In this document: positions 39,873 through 50,566 of the stretch, one piece after another | How the letters are laid out: the number at the start of each line of letters is the position of its first letter | Numbering within the stretch: position 1 is the stretch's first letter | Source of the DNA: Cladopsammia gracilis | Taxonomy: Eukaryota > Cnidaria > Anthozoa > Scleractinia > Dendrophylliidae | Assembly: GCA_022457155.1 (NCBI GenBank) | Contig: JAJGOT010000437.1 | Coordinates: 622,501-686,500, forward strand | Reading direction: 5' to 3' | DNA: 64,000 bases | Made by a program: the position numbers and the translations under genes | The notes under the pieces: generated by a model | Told to the model about the DNA's origin: nothing | Database searches by the model: none | Seen by the model: the letters and a program-made list of their open reading frames with translations, nothing else

Positions 39873-42800
39873 TCAATCAAGTTCAGCAGCTAGATCAGCA
39901 TCGCAGGCTTCAAACAGGTGTAGACGCTGCACTGGACGACGGGTAAGACTTCCAGATGTGGTTCGTAAGGAAACGGACCGGATAAGACCATCACGACCTG
40001 GGTGGATGGCTTCCACGCGTGCACGTGACCACTGACCCCGAGCTACGCGATCCTCACTCACAAGGACCAAGTCCCCTTTACGGATTTCACGACCAACTTT
40101 ATACCATTTCTTGAGGGGTGTCAGAGACTTCAGATACTCAGCATGCCAACGCCTCCAAAATCCATTTACAAGTCTCTGATGATACTCAAAACGCTTGGTG
40201 ATGGCTCTAGACGTGTGTTCTGAAACACGGGTATCTTTAGTTGGAAATGCTTGGAGATTTCTTCCAATAAGAATCAGGGGTTGTACATGGGTTATCAACC
40301 ATTTCTCTGCCTCTTGTATCTGAAATCCAGTTAAAGGGTTGACCAATCTTTCCTCTTCCTTCAGCTTCGAGTTGCAAATGAACCTTCTAATCCAGGCAAC
40401 AGTTCTTAACAAGCGACCGTACTTGCTGAACCTCGTGAAGTCAATAACTGGCTCTTTGGGTTGCACAACACAACTAACACTAGCTTTACTCTTTCTCTCC
40501 ATGTCAACAATTACATTCGAAGATTTTGACCTTAAGTCCTCGGGCCAATCTCTTTCCGACTCTTGTAACCAAGAGGGTCCTTTCCACCACAAACGACTCT
40601 CTTTCAACTGACTTACAGATAAGCCTCGGGTAGGTAGATCAGCTGGGTTCTGCGATCCTGGGCAATATCTCCAAACACTAGGATCCAACAGCGACTGTAC
40701 CTCAATAACACGATTAGCAACAAACGGTTTCCACTGTGTGGCTGATCCTCTGATCCAGTGCAAGGTTGAAGAATTGTCTGTCCAACAGACAATGCGGCTT
40801 ATGGGACAATCAATTGCATCTTTAACATGGGTGCATAGTCGAGCAGTTATCACAGCAGCTATTAGCTCTAGACGAGGAAGGGTAATCTTTCGAACAGGAG
40901 CCACTCTTGTCTTAGACATCACAAGACTGGTGGATGTCTTTCCGTCTTCAGCAACAACTCTGAGATAAACAGCAGCGGCATAAGCAGCTTCCGACGCGTC
41001 ACCAAATGCATGTAATTCCACCTTAGCGTTCTCACTAAATGGCCAATCAGTGTAACATCTTTGAATATTAAGTTGCTCAAGCTCTGGAAGCTCTTGAACC
41101 CACTGAATCCACTTAATCGAGGTTTCCACAGGTATTTCATCATCCCAACCAACACCCTGGGTCCACAAACTTTGAAGCAATAACTTTGACCTCACTGTAA
41201 AGGGAGCAATGAGACCGATTGGGTCGAATATCTTAGCCGCCAAAGAAGCTAGCTCTCTCTTTGTGTACAATGTCTCTGATCTTAACCTCAGAGAGTCCAC
41301 TTCAATCATAAAGACAAGGCTGTCTGTTCTCGTATTCCACCTTAAGCCCAAAGCTTTCGTGATTGGATAGGCTCCCGGTAGGTCACTCTCCAACTTGATC
41401 AAACTATCTGATGCTCTATCTTTCTCAGGAATGGCTTGCATAAGCCTAGGCGAATTGCTGGACCATTTTGTCAAATTGAAAGCTGCTTGCTCCATAAGCT
41501 CTGTTGAACTTCGCTGCAATTTCAGTGCTTCGTGCACTCCATCCTTCCCTGAAGCAAAGTCATCAACATAAGTGTTCCTCAGGATTTCGTTTGATGCCTC
41601 AGGAAATGTTTCTTTAAATCTTCTTGCATGCTCTTGAATGGTGCAGATGGCAAGAAACGGACTGGAAATAACTCCAAATGTGACCCTTGTCATCCGATAA
41701 ATCTTAGGCATGGCATCAGTGTCCAGATCCCTCCACAGGTAACGATGCGAATCCCTATCTTCTTCTTTCAAGCAAATCTGTAAAAACATCTTCTCAATAT
41801 CACCCATAATACCCACTTGATTCTTTCGGAAGCGCAAAAGGATCCCAACCAAATCTGGCTGCAATGCAGGGCCCGCTTCTAAGCAGCTGTTAAGAGACAC
41901 GCCATTACTATCCCTCGCAGATGCATCAAACACAACCCTTGTCTTAGTTGTCTGCTTATCTTCTCTTATGACTGCATGATGTGGGAGGTAGAACACAGGG
42001 CGCCCATCTGGTGGTGCAATTTGCTCACGGGGTACTTCCCCTGCTACACCGTCTTTCACATACTTGTTAATGGCCTCTCGATAGGACTTGGCTTTGGCTG
42101 GATCTTGGAGCAACTTCTTTTCTAGGTTGTACAGCCTACTTTCTGCTTGCTTGTAGTTATCTTTCAATACAACGTTATCCTCTTTCCATGGCAATGACAC
42201 TTCATATCGACCATCTTTGTATGTTAAAGTGTCTTCAAACTTCTTTAAGACCATGGCTTCACTGTTGGTAGTAGAAACTGAACTTTCAACAGGTTTGATA
42301 CCAATGGACTCCAAATTCCAGAACTTCTGAAGTGTTTCATTCAATTGTTCCTCAGTAGAAACTTGAACATTCATAGACACAGTGCATTCTTGGTCATGAC
42401 CACCTGTTGGTCCACAGAAGACGCAACCTAGGGATGTGCGAACTGCAACTGGTTCATTGTAACCACCTCTTACAATGTCTCTTGACACAAAGGAATAATA
42501 GAAATCCATGCCGATGAGAACATCTATCTCCTGCTCACCTCTGGGAAATTCTTCAGGAAACTTTAAGTTTTGAAGATGAAACCATCTTGAGGGATGAATA
42601 TCCACAGCTTCGGCTGGACGGCATATAACTGGAGCAGTAAGTGCTTCAATACATTGAATTTTCCCAGGTTTGTCAACAGGTGCCACAGTAAAAGCAATTC
42701 TCTCTCTCAAAGTGTCCTTAGTTGGCTTTCCTCCAAATCCAGAGACTGCAATCCTAACACTCTTCCCATCCAGACCAACTTCATCAACAACACTCTGCCT

Positions 42801-44258
42801 AACAAAGGACATTTGCGAACCAGGATCAAAGAAACATCTGACAACCTTTGAGCACCCATTCGATCCACACAAAACAGCTGGTACAGTTTGCAGAATCACC
42901 TTTCCCACTGATTTGACTGCAATGGAGCTTGCCACAACCGAAGACGACACAGGAGGACCAGAGGATGAGGATGGTAATTCAGCGGTTTTTCTCTTGACTT
43001 CTTCCTCATCAGGCTTGACTGAATCCAAATGCAGGAGACTGTGATGTTTACCCTGGCAGTATTTGCAAGAAGGCTTTTGGCACACTTCAGCTCTATGACC
43101 AAATTCAAGGCACCGAAAGCACAACCCCTTCGACAACACCTTTCTGAACCTTTCCTTCACTGGCAATGACAGAAAACTAACGCACGACCACACACCGTGG
43201 TTTTTCTGACAAATGACACACTTGCTATATTGAGTTGTTACAGGTAATGAAAAGGTGGACGACTTTCGTGAGGGGTTAAACTTGAAACGGGTTCCACAAT
43301 TCCCAAGACTATCCTTTGCAGGAGGCTTTGAGTCGAGAGAGGGAGGCTGTGACGACTCTTTCGCTCTTATCAATTGCTCCAAGAAGGCAAACAATGTTTT
43401 TACTTCCACACAGTCCTCTTTACCAAGGTTTTTATGATCCCCAAGTTCTAGTTCCCATTTTTCAACAACATCTTTTGGCAGCTTGTCAACAATTAGAGGC
43501 ACAAGAACAGGAGCCAAAGTTTCAGAATTATACTTCTCACCCATAGATTCTACAGAACGAACATGTCCAACTACTTGATCATAGAATTTACGCATGGACG
43601 ATGCATCTTCAGAGCTCAAGCGTGGTAAATGAATCAGAGATATTACGTGTGCATCAAGGATAACCCTGGGATGGCCAAATCTTTCCTTCAGGGTCGCCAA
43701 AACTGGCTGATAATTCGACTGTACCACTGCAAATCCCTTCACTGCCTCGGCAGCCGAATCCTTTAATGATCTCATTAGGTATTCTAATTTCTGGACATCT
43801 GCTAAAGATGGATTATCAACAACTGACACTTTGATCGACTGGTAATAAGGCTGCCAACTCAGAACATCTCCATCGAAGGTTGGCAGTTCAATCTTCGGTA
43901 GTTTGACCTGTACCTTAGGGCATGACGAGGTCGTCGAATCATTCCCCGTACCTATCTTAGCGACATGTTTACCTTCCAAGTACTGCGTCATCTTGGCCAT
44001 ATACTCAATCATACGCATTTCATATTCATTGTGCCCTTGACATTCACCATCAATTTCTGACTCTTCTAAGAGAGTACACATTGAAGCCTGTACCTCTTGT
44101 AGATCGTTCCATTTCCTTGCAATGTTATCTTTTAAAACCTGAATTCTCGCATGGTTATCCGGGAGTGAAAGTGCTTCATCAACTGACTTCAAAGCGTCCG
44201 TCACGGACTTTCTAAGAAAACGTCTCTTCTTCTTAATAGCTTCTAGCTCTTTCGACAT
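39873..44258 (-). CDS. BEL/Pao Gag-Pol polyprotein lacking the integrase core
   Basis: The 1461-codon frame is uninterrupted. Domains in order: a DUF1759-like Gag (about 115-300: LPTFDGDVLSWQPYYQSIK); zinc knuckles (about 345-410: CFRCLEFGHRAEVC); an aspartic protease-like DUF1758 region (about 475: FFDPGSQMSF); reverse transcriptase with TRVVFDASARDS and catalytic YVDD (about 896-899); Pao-type RNase H (about 1083: GDASEAAYAAA; TLPRLELIAA); then at about 1325 a jump from LITHVQ straight into the C-terminal DUF5641-like tail (FWRRWHAEYL, GDLVLVSEDRVARGQW). The zinc-binding and rve parts of integrase, roughly 300 residues, are missing without breaking the frame. It could make particles and cDNA but not insert itself. 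Confidence 0.88.
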   Translation of the reverse strand: MSKELEAIKKKRRFLRKSVTDALKSVDEALSLPDNHARIQVLKDNIARKWNDLQEVQASMCTLLEESEIDGECQGHNEYEMRMIEYMAKMTQYLEGKHVAKIGTGNDSTTSSCPKVQVKLPKIELPTFDGDVLSWQPYYQSIKVSVVDNPSLADVQKLEYLMRSLKDSAAEAVKGFAVVQSNYQPVLATLKERFGHPRVILDAHVISLIHLPRLSSEDASSMRKFYDQVVGHVRSVESMGEKYNSETLAPVLVPLIVDKLPKDVVEKWELELGDHKNLGKEDCVEVKTLFAFLEQLIRAKESSQPPSLDSKPPAKDSLGNCGTRFKFNPSRKSSTFSLPVTTQYSKCVICQKNHGVWSCVSFLSLPVKERFRKVLSKGLCFRCLEFGHRAEVCQKPSCKYCQGKHHSLLHLDSVKPDEEEVKRKTAELPSSSSGPPVSSSVVASSIAVKSVGKVILQTVPAVLCGSNGCSKVVRCFFDPGSQMSFVRQSVVDEVGLDGKSVRIAVSGFGGKPTKDTLRERIAFTVAPVDKPGKIQCIEALTAPVICRPAEAVDIHPSRWFHLQNLKFPEEFPRGEQEIDVLIGMDFYYSFVSRDIVRGGYNEPVAVRTSLGCVFCGPTGGHDQECTVSMNVQVSTEEQLNETLQKFWNLESIGIKPVESSVSTTNSEAMVLKKFEDTLTYKDGRYEVSLPWKEDNVVLKDNYKQAESRLYNLEKKLLQDPAKAKSYREAINKYVKDGVAGEVPREQIAPPDGRPVFYLPHHAVIREDKQTTKTRVVFDASARDSNGVSLNSCLEAGPALQPDLVGILLRFRKNQVGIMGDIEKMFLQICLKEEDRDSHRYLWRDLDTDAMPKIYRMTRVTFGVISSPFLAICTIQEHARRFKETFPEASNEILRNTYVDDFASGKDGVHEALKLQRSSTELMEQAAFNLTKWSSNSPRLMQAIPEKDRASDSLIKLESDLPGAYPITKALGLRWNTRTDSLVFMIEVDSLRLRSETLYTKRELASLAAKIFDPIGLIAPFTVRSKLLLQSLWTQGVGWDDEIPVETSIKWIQWVQELPELEQLNIQRCYTDWPFSENAKVELHAFGDASEAAYAAAVYLRVVAEDGKTSTSLVMSKTRVAPVRKITLPRLELIAAVITARLCTHVKDAIDCPISRIVCWTDNSSTLHWIRGSATQWKPFVANRVIEVQSLLDPSVWRYCPGSQNPADLPTRGLSVSQLKESRLWWKGPSWLQESERDWPEDLRSKSSNVIVDMERKSKASVSCVVQPKEPVIDFTRFSKYGRLLRTVAWIRRFICNSKLKEEERLVNPLTGFQIQEAEKWLITHVQPLILIGRNLQAFPTKDTRVSEHTSRAITKRFEYHQRLVNGFWRRWHAEYLKSLTPLKKWYKVGREIRKGDLVLVSEDRVARGQWSRARVEAIHPGRDGLIRSVSLRTTSGSLTRRPVQRLHLFEACDADLAAELD

Positions 44259-44306
44259 TTCGACACAAAAACTGGACTAACCTTGAATAGTCACAATGTT
44301 CTTTAA

Positions 44307-45116
44307 GGTGATTCCTCAGAAATAAAAGTTGTCGAACGATTTTTTTTAAATTTTCCCTAACAGCTCCCTACCATAAGCTGTTTCGAAAAATTCAATAAAA
44401 AAGATAGGTCACCATGCTCGGTAAAGAGATATGATGGACCAATGTTGCCCGATTTATGCCTATAGCAATACCGATCACGCACGTCATTATTTGATCGGTT
44501 CATGTTTCTTTTCCCGGTAACCCGTGAAAGCAAAGTTTACAATTCTTAAAAAAAAAATTGCTAGATTAAAGTCTCCACCATATGGGAACACTTTAAAAAA
44601 AAATTTCTGAAAAAGTCACACAACTTCAAATGACACGGACTCAAAACGTTCCTCGCGTCCATGTTTTCAAGGTCAACAATTTGCTCCCACGAGTAACTGA
44701 TTTGAGAACGTTTTTAGCGATATCTTTTTTTCCTGTCGAGGAATTTTTTTTTAACTTTGTTAACTTAAAAAGCATTAATTTAACATCAAAATGATGCAAC
44801 AAAAAATATAGGTCACCATGCTCGTTAGAGAGAAAAAGACAGTCGTATTTTCTAACGAGCTTGCGGGCCTTTGATAAAAAACATTCCATCCTCCGAAATG
44901 TGCGCGCGCTCATTTTGCTCAACCGCGCTCGCTCATTGCTTATAAATTATGGTAATTCTCCTTTTGAAAAATACTCGTAAGAAAATTAAATTTCCAGCTG
45001 CGTGTTTTAAAAACCGTTCACTAAAAAGAGTGTTGTTATCAACTGGCTGCCATGAAAGGACTATTTCGTGTGTTATGCGCAGTACAGGATGCGCAGTGCA
45101 ATACTGAGGAATCACC
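44307..45116. mobile_element. TTAA-flanked MITE inside BEL/Pao leader
   Basis: Terminal repeats GGTGATTCCTCAG and CTGAGGAATCACC are bordered by TTAA (44303-44306 and 45117-45120). The element is 810 bp and non-coding. An internal block GGTCACCATGCTCG occurs twice (about 44407 and 44812). It inserted after the retrotransposon, splitting leader from LTR. Confidence 0.8.
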
Positions 45117-45164
45117 TTAAAATCCACCACAGTTTCCGTAAAGTCCTCAAGATGATGGCGCCAA

Positions 45165-45505
45165 TCGCCACAATGCGAAGACCAACTTGACCAAATTCTT
45201 CACAACAACAAACGGAGGTCCAACTCTCCTTTCCGCTCGTATTTTCAAACAATCTTCGATAATGTTTATCCGGCTCGAAGGACCATGTCTTTGAGCGGTT
45301 TATTGTCCAATATGAACGAAAATTACACGATGTTTTAACAACTATAAAACACAACACATTTCTTCGAACATCGATTCAAAAGCACATGGTAAACAGTATT
45401 CGGGGGGTTCCAAGACCCTGCAAACTTAAACTAGTTCCCAGTGTTCAGCGTCCAAAATATCTTAATTATTCTACAAACAGGAACAGGAACTTTCGGTTCG
45501 GAACA
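45165..45505 (-). repeat. 5' LTR (approximate inner boundary)
   Basis: The outer edge is fixed by the match to the 3' LTR remnant. The inner edge is estimated from a GGCGCC-containing primer-site-like stretch at about 45155-45170 (minus strand). The length of about 340 bp is plausible for BEL/Pao. Confidence 0.5.
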
Positions 45506-46466
45506 AGGAATATTTAGTTTGAAAGCCGTGAATAAAGAATAATGAATGTAACGTTAAATAATTATTTTTTTATTAACAGAAAAGAATCGCATAGAAAATT
45601 CATTTGATATAAGTTTCAGATAGTTTAACTTGCTCGAAATTAAACTTGCAATCTTTGATGTCTTTGATGGTCAAACGTTGAGTTCAAATAAGGGTCTATA
45701 GGGCTACGTTTTAAATAAACGCCAGGCTGGAGTTAAATGGAGAAAATACGGTAAGCAGGGGCATAGCGAGCCTATAGGCCTTAGGCCCCAGGCCCAAGCC
45801 TACAAAATTTTCAGCCCACCTGTCATATTTTTAAAATCCATGAAAAAAAAAACAATTTCCTGAAATTCTTATGATGTAATTTTAAAGGCTTTTGAAGTTC
45901 CCGACACTTTACACGACTCTAGAGCAAGAGGCTTTAGCTTTAGTTTGTTTTACCAGGCAGCAGTATCTATTTCAGAGAAACATGGTGTTGCAATATTCAA
46001 GCCCATACTTGCTTCGATACTTGCTGGCCGGCAATCGCATCGAGAAAATTAAATGTTCCGTCTGATTCAGTGAGTGAGTATTACAAACGAGCAATGTACT
46101 ATCAAATCAAATCAGAACTGGATTCTCGCATTATCAAACCAATTTCACTCTCGCTAGACACTATATCTGGCTTTGCAAATCAAAAGAACTTTTACCTCGA
46201 ATGACGGGCTTCCTCCGACATGCGAAATCTATATAATTTTTATGATATAGAAACAAAACAGGGTAGCATTTAAAAAACGGTCACTTCTTGATGCTTTTTT
46301 AAAATAATTTATTTCACAGCACATCACTTCTCACTTCATCTTAGTTAGCTCCGGCTTTTGCGATAGGATCTCTTTAACCTTATCTCTCAATCCCTCTTCG
46401 TTGATCCACCTTGAATATAATCTTTTCAAGACCAAGCAGTTACTACCGATATACGCCTGACACTTA
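45506..46466. other. Intergenic with possible hAT relic
   Basis: Mostly unassigned. At 46067-46204 (+) a frame reads SVSEYYKRAMYYQIKSELDS and continues about 25 residues to a stop. It is reminiscent of the middle of hAT/TTF-type transposases. It is too short for more than a low-confidence suggestion. Confidence 0.3.
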
Positions 46467-48310
46467 TTACTCATGCGCGTAGCGGCATGAGTTATAAAAT
46501 GCCCTCCGTTTTTCTTTTTTTTTATTACTCATGCGCGAAGCGGCATGAGGTAAGGTTTCGGCTCCGTTTTTCTTGTTATTATTTTTATTATTTTTTGTGT
46601 CACGATTTTGCATGCAAATTTATGCACGCATATTTTAAATTGTACACTTCCGGTTCATAGCTTTCCCACTACACTTCCTGTTTAGTGACTTCCGGCTACT
46701 CTCACTTCCGGTAAAAGAGCGTTAATCAAGTGTCACGACAGCGTCTCCTACAACCCTACCTACATTAGCAATGTTCATGTTTGGTATATATAAGACATAG
46801 AAAAATCATTCCCTTCATTGTGGTACAGCCTTCATTTCCAAAACAATCAATAGTAAACAACGTGGTTTGCAGGAACGATGACTGAATGAAAGGAGTACTC
46901 TTCGCCATGTCGGACATCTTATTATCTTCTTATCTTCTTATCATCTTCTTCTCGTCTTCTTATCTTCTTATCATCTTCTTAACTTACTTACGCATGCGCA
47001 TGAGTATAGGCTGCTAGGAGCCTCTTGTTATTATTACTCATGCGCGTAGCGGCATGAGGTAAGGTTTCGGCTCCGTTTTTCTTGTTATTACTCATGCGCG
47101 TAGCGGCATGAGTTATAAAATGGGCTCTGTTTTTCTTTTTTTTATTATTTTTTTTGGTGTCACGATTTTGCATGCAAATTTATGCACGCATATTTTAAAT
47201 TAGCACTTCCGGTTCATAGACTTCCTGTTTAGTGACTTCCGGCTACTCCCACTTCCGGTAAAACAGCGTTACTGAAGTGTCACGACAGCATCTCCTACAA
47301 CCCTATTTACATTACTAATGTTCACGTTAGGTATATATAAGACGTAGAACAATCACTGGCTTCATTGTGGTACAGCCTTCATTTACAAAACATCCAATAG
47401 TAAAGAACGCAGTTTGCAGGAACGATGACTGAATGAAAGGAGTAACTCTTCTTCATATCGGACATCTTCTTGTCATGTTTAAAATATATCATAAAATTTT
47501 CGTACGCATGCGCATGAGTATAGGCTGCTTGCAGCCTCTTGTTTTTATTATTTTTATTTTTTGTGTCACGATTTTGCATGCAAATTTATGCACGCATATT
47601 TTAAATTGTACACTTCCGGTTCATAGCTTTCCCACTACACTTCCTGTTTAGTGACTTCCGGCTACTCTCACTTCCGGTAAAAGAGCGTTACTCAAGTGTC
47701 ACGACAGCGTCTCCTACAACCCTACTTACATTAGCAATGTTCATGTTTGGTATATATAAGACTTAGAAGAATCATTCCCTTCATTGTGGTACAGCCTTCA
47801 TTTCCAAAACAATCAATAGTAAACAACGTGGTTTGCAGGAGCGATGACTGAATGAAAGGAGTATTCTTCGCCATGTCGGACATCTTCTTATCATGTTTAA
47901 AATATATCATAAAACTAACTTACGCATGCGCATGAGTATAGGCTGCTTGGAGCCTCTTGTTATTTTTTGTCACGATTTTGCATGCAAATTTATGTACGGA
48001 TATTTTAAATTGTGCATTTCCGGTTCGTAGCTTTGCCCTTTTCACTTCCGGTTTGATGACTTCAGGCAACTCTCACTTCCGGCAAAACATCGCTACTGAA
48101 GTGTCACGACAGCGTCTCCTACAGCGTCTCCTACAACCCTACTCACATCAGTAATGTTCACGTCACGTATATATTAAACTCACAGTAAAGACTGGCTTCA
48201 TTGTGGTACGGCCTTCATTTATAAAACACTCAATAGTAACGTGGTTTGCAGGTGCGATGACTGAATGAAAGGAGTAACTCTTCTCTATGTCGGACGTCTT
48301 TTTATCTTGT
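46467..48310 (+). repeat. Array of promoter-like repeats (four units)
   Basis: Four partly truncated units (about 46527-47030, 47036-47541, 47542-47962, 47963-48310) share an ordered set of words. The start is ACTCATGCGCG, followed by CACGATTTTGCATGCAAATT. A cluster of CACTTCCGGT/CACTTCCTG/GACTTCCGGC comes next, then GTGTCACGACAGCGTCTCCT and TATATATAAGAC. The block CTTCATTGTGGTAC follows, then GATGACTGAATGAAAGGAG, and the end is GCGCATGAGTATAGGCTGC. Other copies are at 57401-57896 and 53367-53407. ACTCATGCGC at the start and GCGCATGAGT at the end form a short inverted repeat. ACTTCCGG is the ETS-factor consensus. Confidence 0.75.
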
Positions 48311-49888
48311 TTAAAATATTAAAATATAAATTGCTTCTTTTCTTATGATACGTTGAAATATAAGACAAATGTTTCTTACGCATGCGCGTGACAAACATTT
48401 TCCGTCATTTGGTCTTATTGGTGTATAAGTCAGTCCTGCATTTCTCCCGTCGAGGAGAACGTTGCTTTTATACACAGCATACAACTTGAGGCCGAATTTG
48501 TCGCGATTCTGAAAAACTAAGAGCTATTTTGAATCAAAGTTCTTCCGAGGCAAAAATGACAAACATCGATCTCTTGCGCTGGTAAGCATATTGTCAATTT
48601 ATTCCCCTTTTTACTGCCGACTCTTTACAATGCCTGTGTCGGAGCAGTCCTCGCTGCCTGTGGTGAGTAATTTCAAGACTTTTTTTTAAAGAAAGAACAA
48701 TAGAAACACACGGCAAAACAGCGTCGTTACTTCAGCCCCTCAGATTTAATAAAAAATTTGGACTTCGGGACTGGACTTCTGTGGATTATGGACTATGGAA
48801 TGCGTGTCATATAAATGTCGATTTTTACTGACTTTATTGCTTTCTGTGGTTACTAGGTTACTAGTAACCACTATGTTGTCACCTGTGTAAGTAAGTCCGA
48901 CTTTCCGAAGCGCGAAGTTGTGCCGAGTTCAATCAATTGCTGTACGATGAGACAGTTCTGATAGCTTCGGATTGGACGAATCGATTGTCAAGGCAGTTCT
49001 GTTTGTACGTGCACGCTTTGGATCTATGGGAAAGGTAAATGGAGCTTTCTCGTTCTTTTTACTGCTTTACCAAGCACAGGTTTCACCAAATGTGGCCAAG
49101 TATTGTTTTCAAAGATTAGTTTAGGTGTTTTCGTGGTTTGGAAAAAGGTTTTAGTGAAAAATCGAGCTGTGAATCGAAGTGTTTGTTTGCAGACCATGAG
49201 CTATCCGAAATCATGATTCAAACGCCGCCAGCATTTCATTTCTGTACCTTTGACCATTCAGAACGGCTTTTTTGATTAGCGAAAGCATTATGCGAATCAT
49301 TTTTCCGGATAAGATTGGCATTCTATTACACTGGAAAAGTCGGCAATTTTAGAAAGCATAATAAAAATAGGTTGCTGAATTGAATTATTTTGTGATGTTT
49401 ACTTTTATTATATTTTCGCAGACGCTAGCCGGTTCCACGCAGTATTAAATTAGGATACAATAAATCGCCAAGACTTCCAGAAGCAGAAATTCACTGAATT
49501 CTGAAAGGTGTTTGACTCTTTTAATCAAAGGAAAGACATTTTCATTCAAGGAAATATGAGTTTCATTCAAAAGTTTCGACCTTTATAGAAAATATATTTT
49601 GGATTCAGCCGTGGTCATTTCAGAACAACTTGCTATCAAATTACCGTTTCTTGTGAATTTGCATAAATGAAAACTGTGTATTTGCGACAACAATTTAAAG
49701 AAACTGTGAAGCCTGGAAAAAACTTATTATAGATGGCAAAATCAAAGCATTTTTTTTAAAGAACCAGCTTTAAGTTATGGAACATTTCATTTCGATTTGG
49801 TCTTAAAATCACGGAGAGATTTTAGTGAATGCGTCACGCAACGTTTATTTACGAAATGTTTGACCAATTCATAGCAATTATCACCAAA
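48311..49888. other. Intergenic, nothing recognised
   Basis: AT-rich, without a supportable frame or repeat that I can identify. Confidence 0.45.
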
Positions 49889-50153
49889 CATTTGAGAGGC
49901 CCTGTTAGGGGGGGGGTCTGAATAATCCATAATCCTGGATAAATTTTGGAAATAATCCGTATCCCAATATTGTAAAAAAAAAATATCCCTAAAATAAAAT
50001 TCTAAAACAATCAATTTATAGCAACCCCTTATTACCCTTTTGTGTCACGTGAATTGATTTACGTACTGTATATCAAGCATAAATACGAAAAAAGCAAGTG
50101 ACACACTCGAACACCAACCCCGCGGCCTGGCCAGTACCTTACGCATGCGCACA

Positions 50154-50198
50154 GCCATGGACAGCTGTTTCGTCCTAGTTAGGACTCGTCAGCATGGC
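50154..50198 (-). ncRNA. Hammerhead ribozyme, complete core
   Basis: Read on the minus strand: stem I GCCATG, conserved CTGACGAG, stem II GTCC/GGAC around TAACTA, conserved GAAA, a minimal stem III CAGCTG, GTC before the cleavage point, then CATGGC closing stem I. All core bases are present. The very short stem III is known from ribozymes of Penelope-like retroelements, which may act as dimers. Confidence 0.75.
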
Positions 50199-50238
50199 AT
50201 AGCCAGGCAGGGTCTCGCAAAAGATCATCGACAGCTAT

Positions 50239-50283
50239 GCCATGTTGACGAGTCCTAATAAGGACGAAACAGCTGTCCATGGC
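50239..50283 (+). ncRNA. Hammerhead ribozyme, core base changed
   Basis: Same architecture as the minus-strand copy (GCCATG, stem II GTCC/GGAC around TAATAA, CGAAAC, CAGCTG, GTC, CATGGC). The core reads TTGACGAG, so the first conserved C of CUGA is U. It should be weak or inactive. It points toward the Penelope-like coding remnant. Confidence 0.7.
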
Positions 50284-50566
50284 TGCCACTGCCAGGGTGA
50301 TATGGCTGTGCGCATGCGTAAGGTACTGGCCAGACCGCGGGGTTGGTGTTTGAGTGTGTCACTTGCTTTTTTCGTGTTTTACTTAAAATTAACTGACACA
50401 CTGATCGGCAAAAATGCTGATCCACCTCCCCATACGCATGCTGTGGGAGGATGGCCGTGCTGTCCCCAGCCAACAGCTACCACGTGTGTTGTGTGGAGCT
50501 GGCGCTTAAAGCGATGCTTGCATCCGCCTTGGCAGTAAAGGACACCTACAAAACGACTTTCGGGTC

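Larger units (their letters stand above)
39731..45505 (-). mobile_element. BEL/Pao LTR retrotransposon, reverse orientation
   Basis: It contains a gag-pol frame (39873-44258). A purine-rich tract (GGGCGGGAGGA, minus strand, about 39775-39787) sits immediately before a 3' LTR start TGTTCCGAACC. The same LTR start occurs at 45462-45505. The 3' LTR is truncated to about 44 bp (39731-39774). The 5' LTR and leader extend from 45505 to about 45165 and on to 44259, interrupted by a TTAA MITE. No flanking duplication is found, as expected with a truncated LTR. Confidence 0.8.
50081..50379. repeat. Foldback with two opposed hammerhead motifs
   Basis: AATACGAAAAAAGCAAGTG on the left pairs with its mirror at 50360-50379. 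Arms continue through ACACTCGAACACCAACCCCG and TACCTTACGCATGCGCACAG to a spacer near 50200-50235. The right arm has an extra 18-bp insertion after the ribozyme. Confidence 0.8.

Noticed and set aside
46467..48310. Repeat array as solo LTRs of a retrotransposon
   Set aside because: Ends are ACTCATGCGC and GCGCATGAGT instead of TG...CA, and no internal coding part or primer site is associated, although a short LTR-like origin is not fully excluded.
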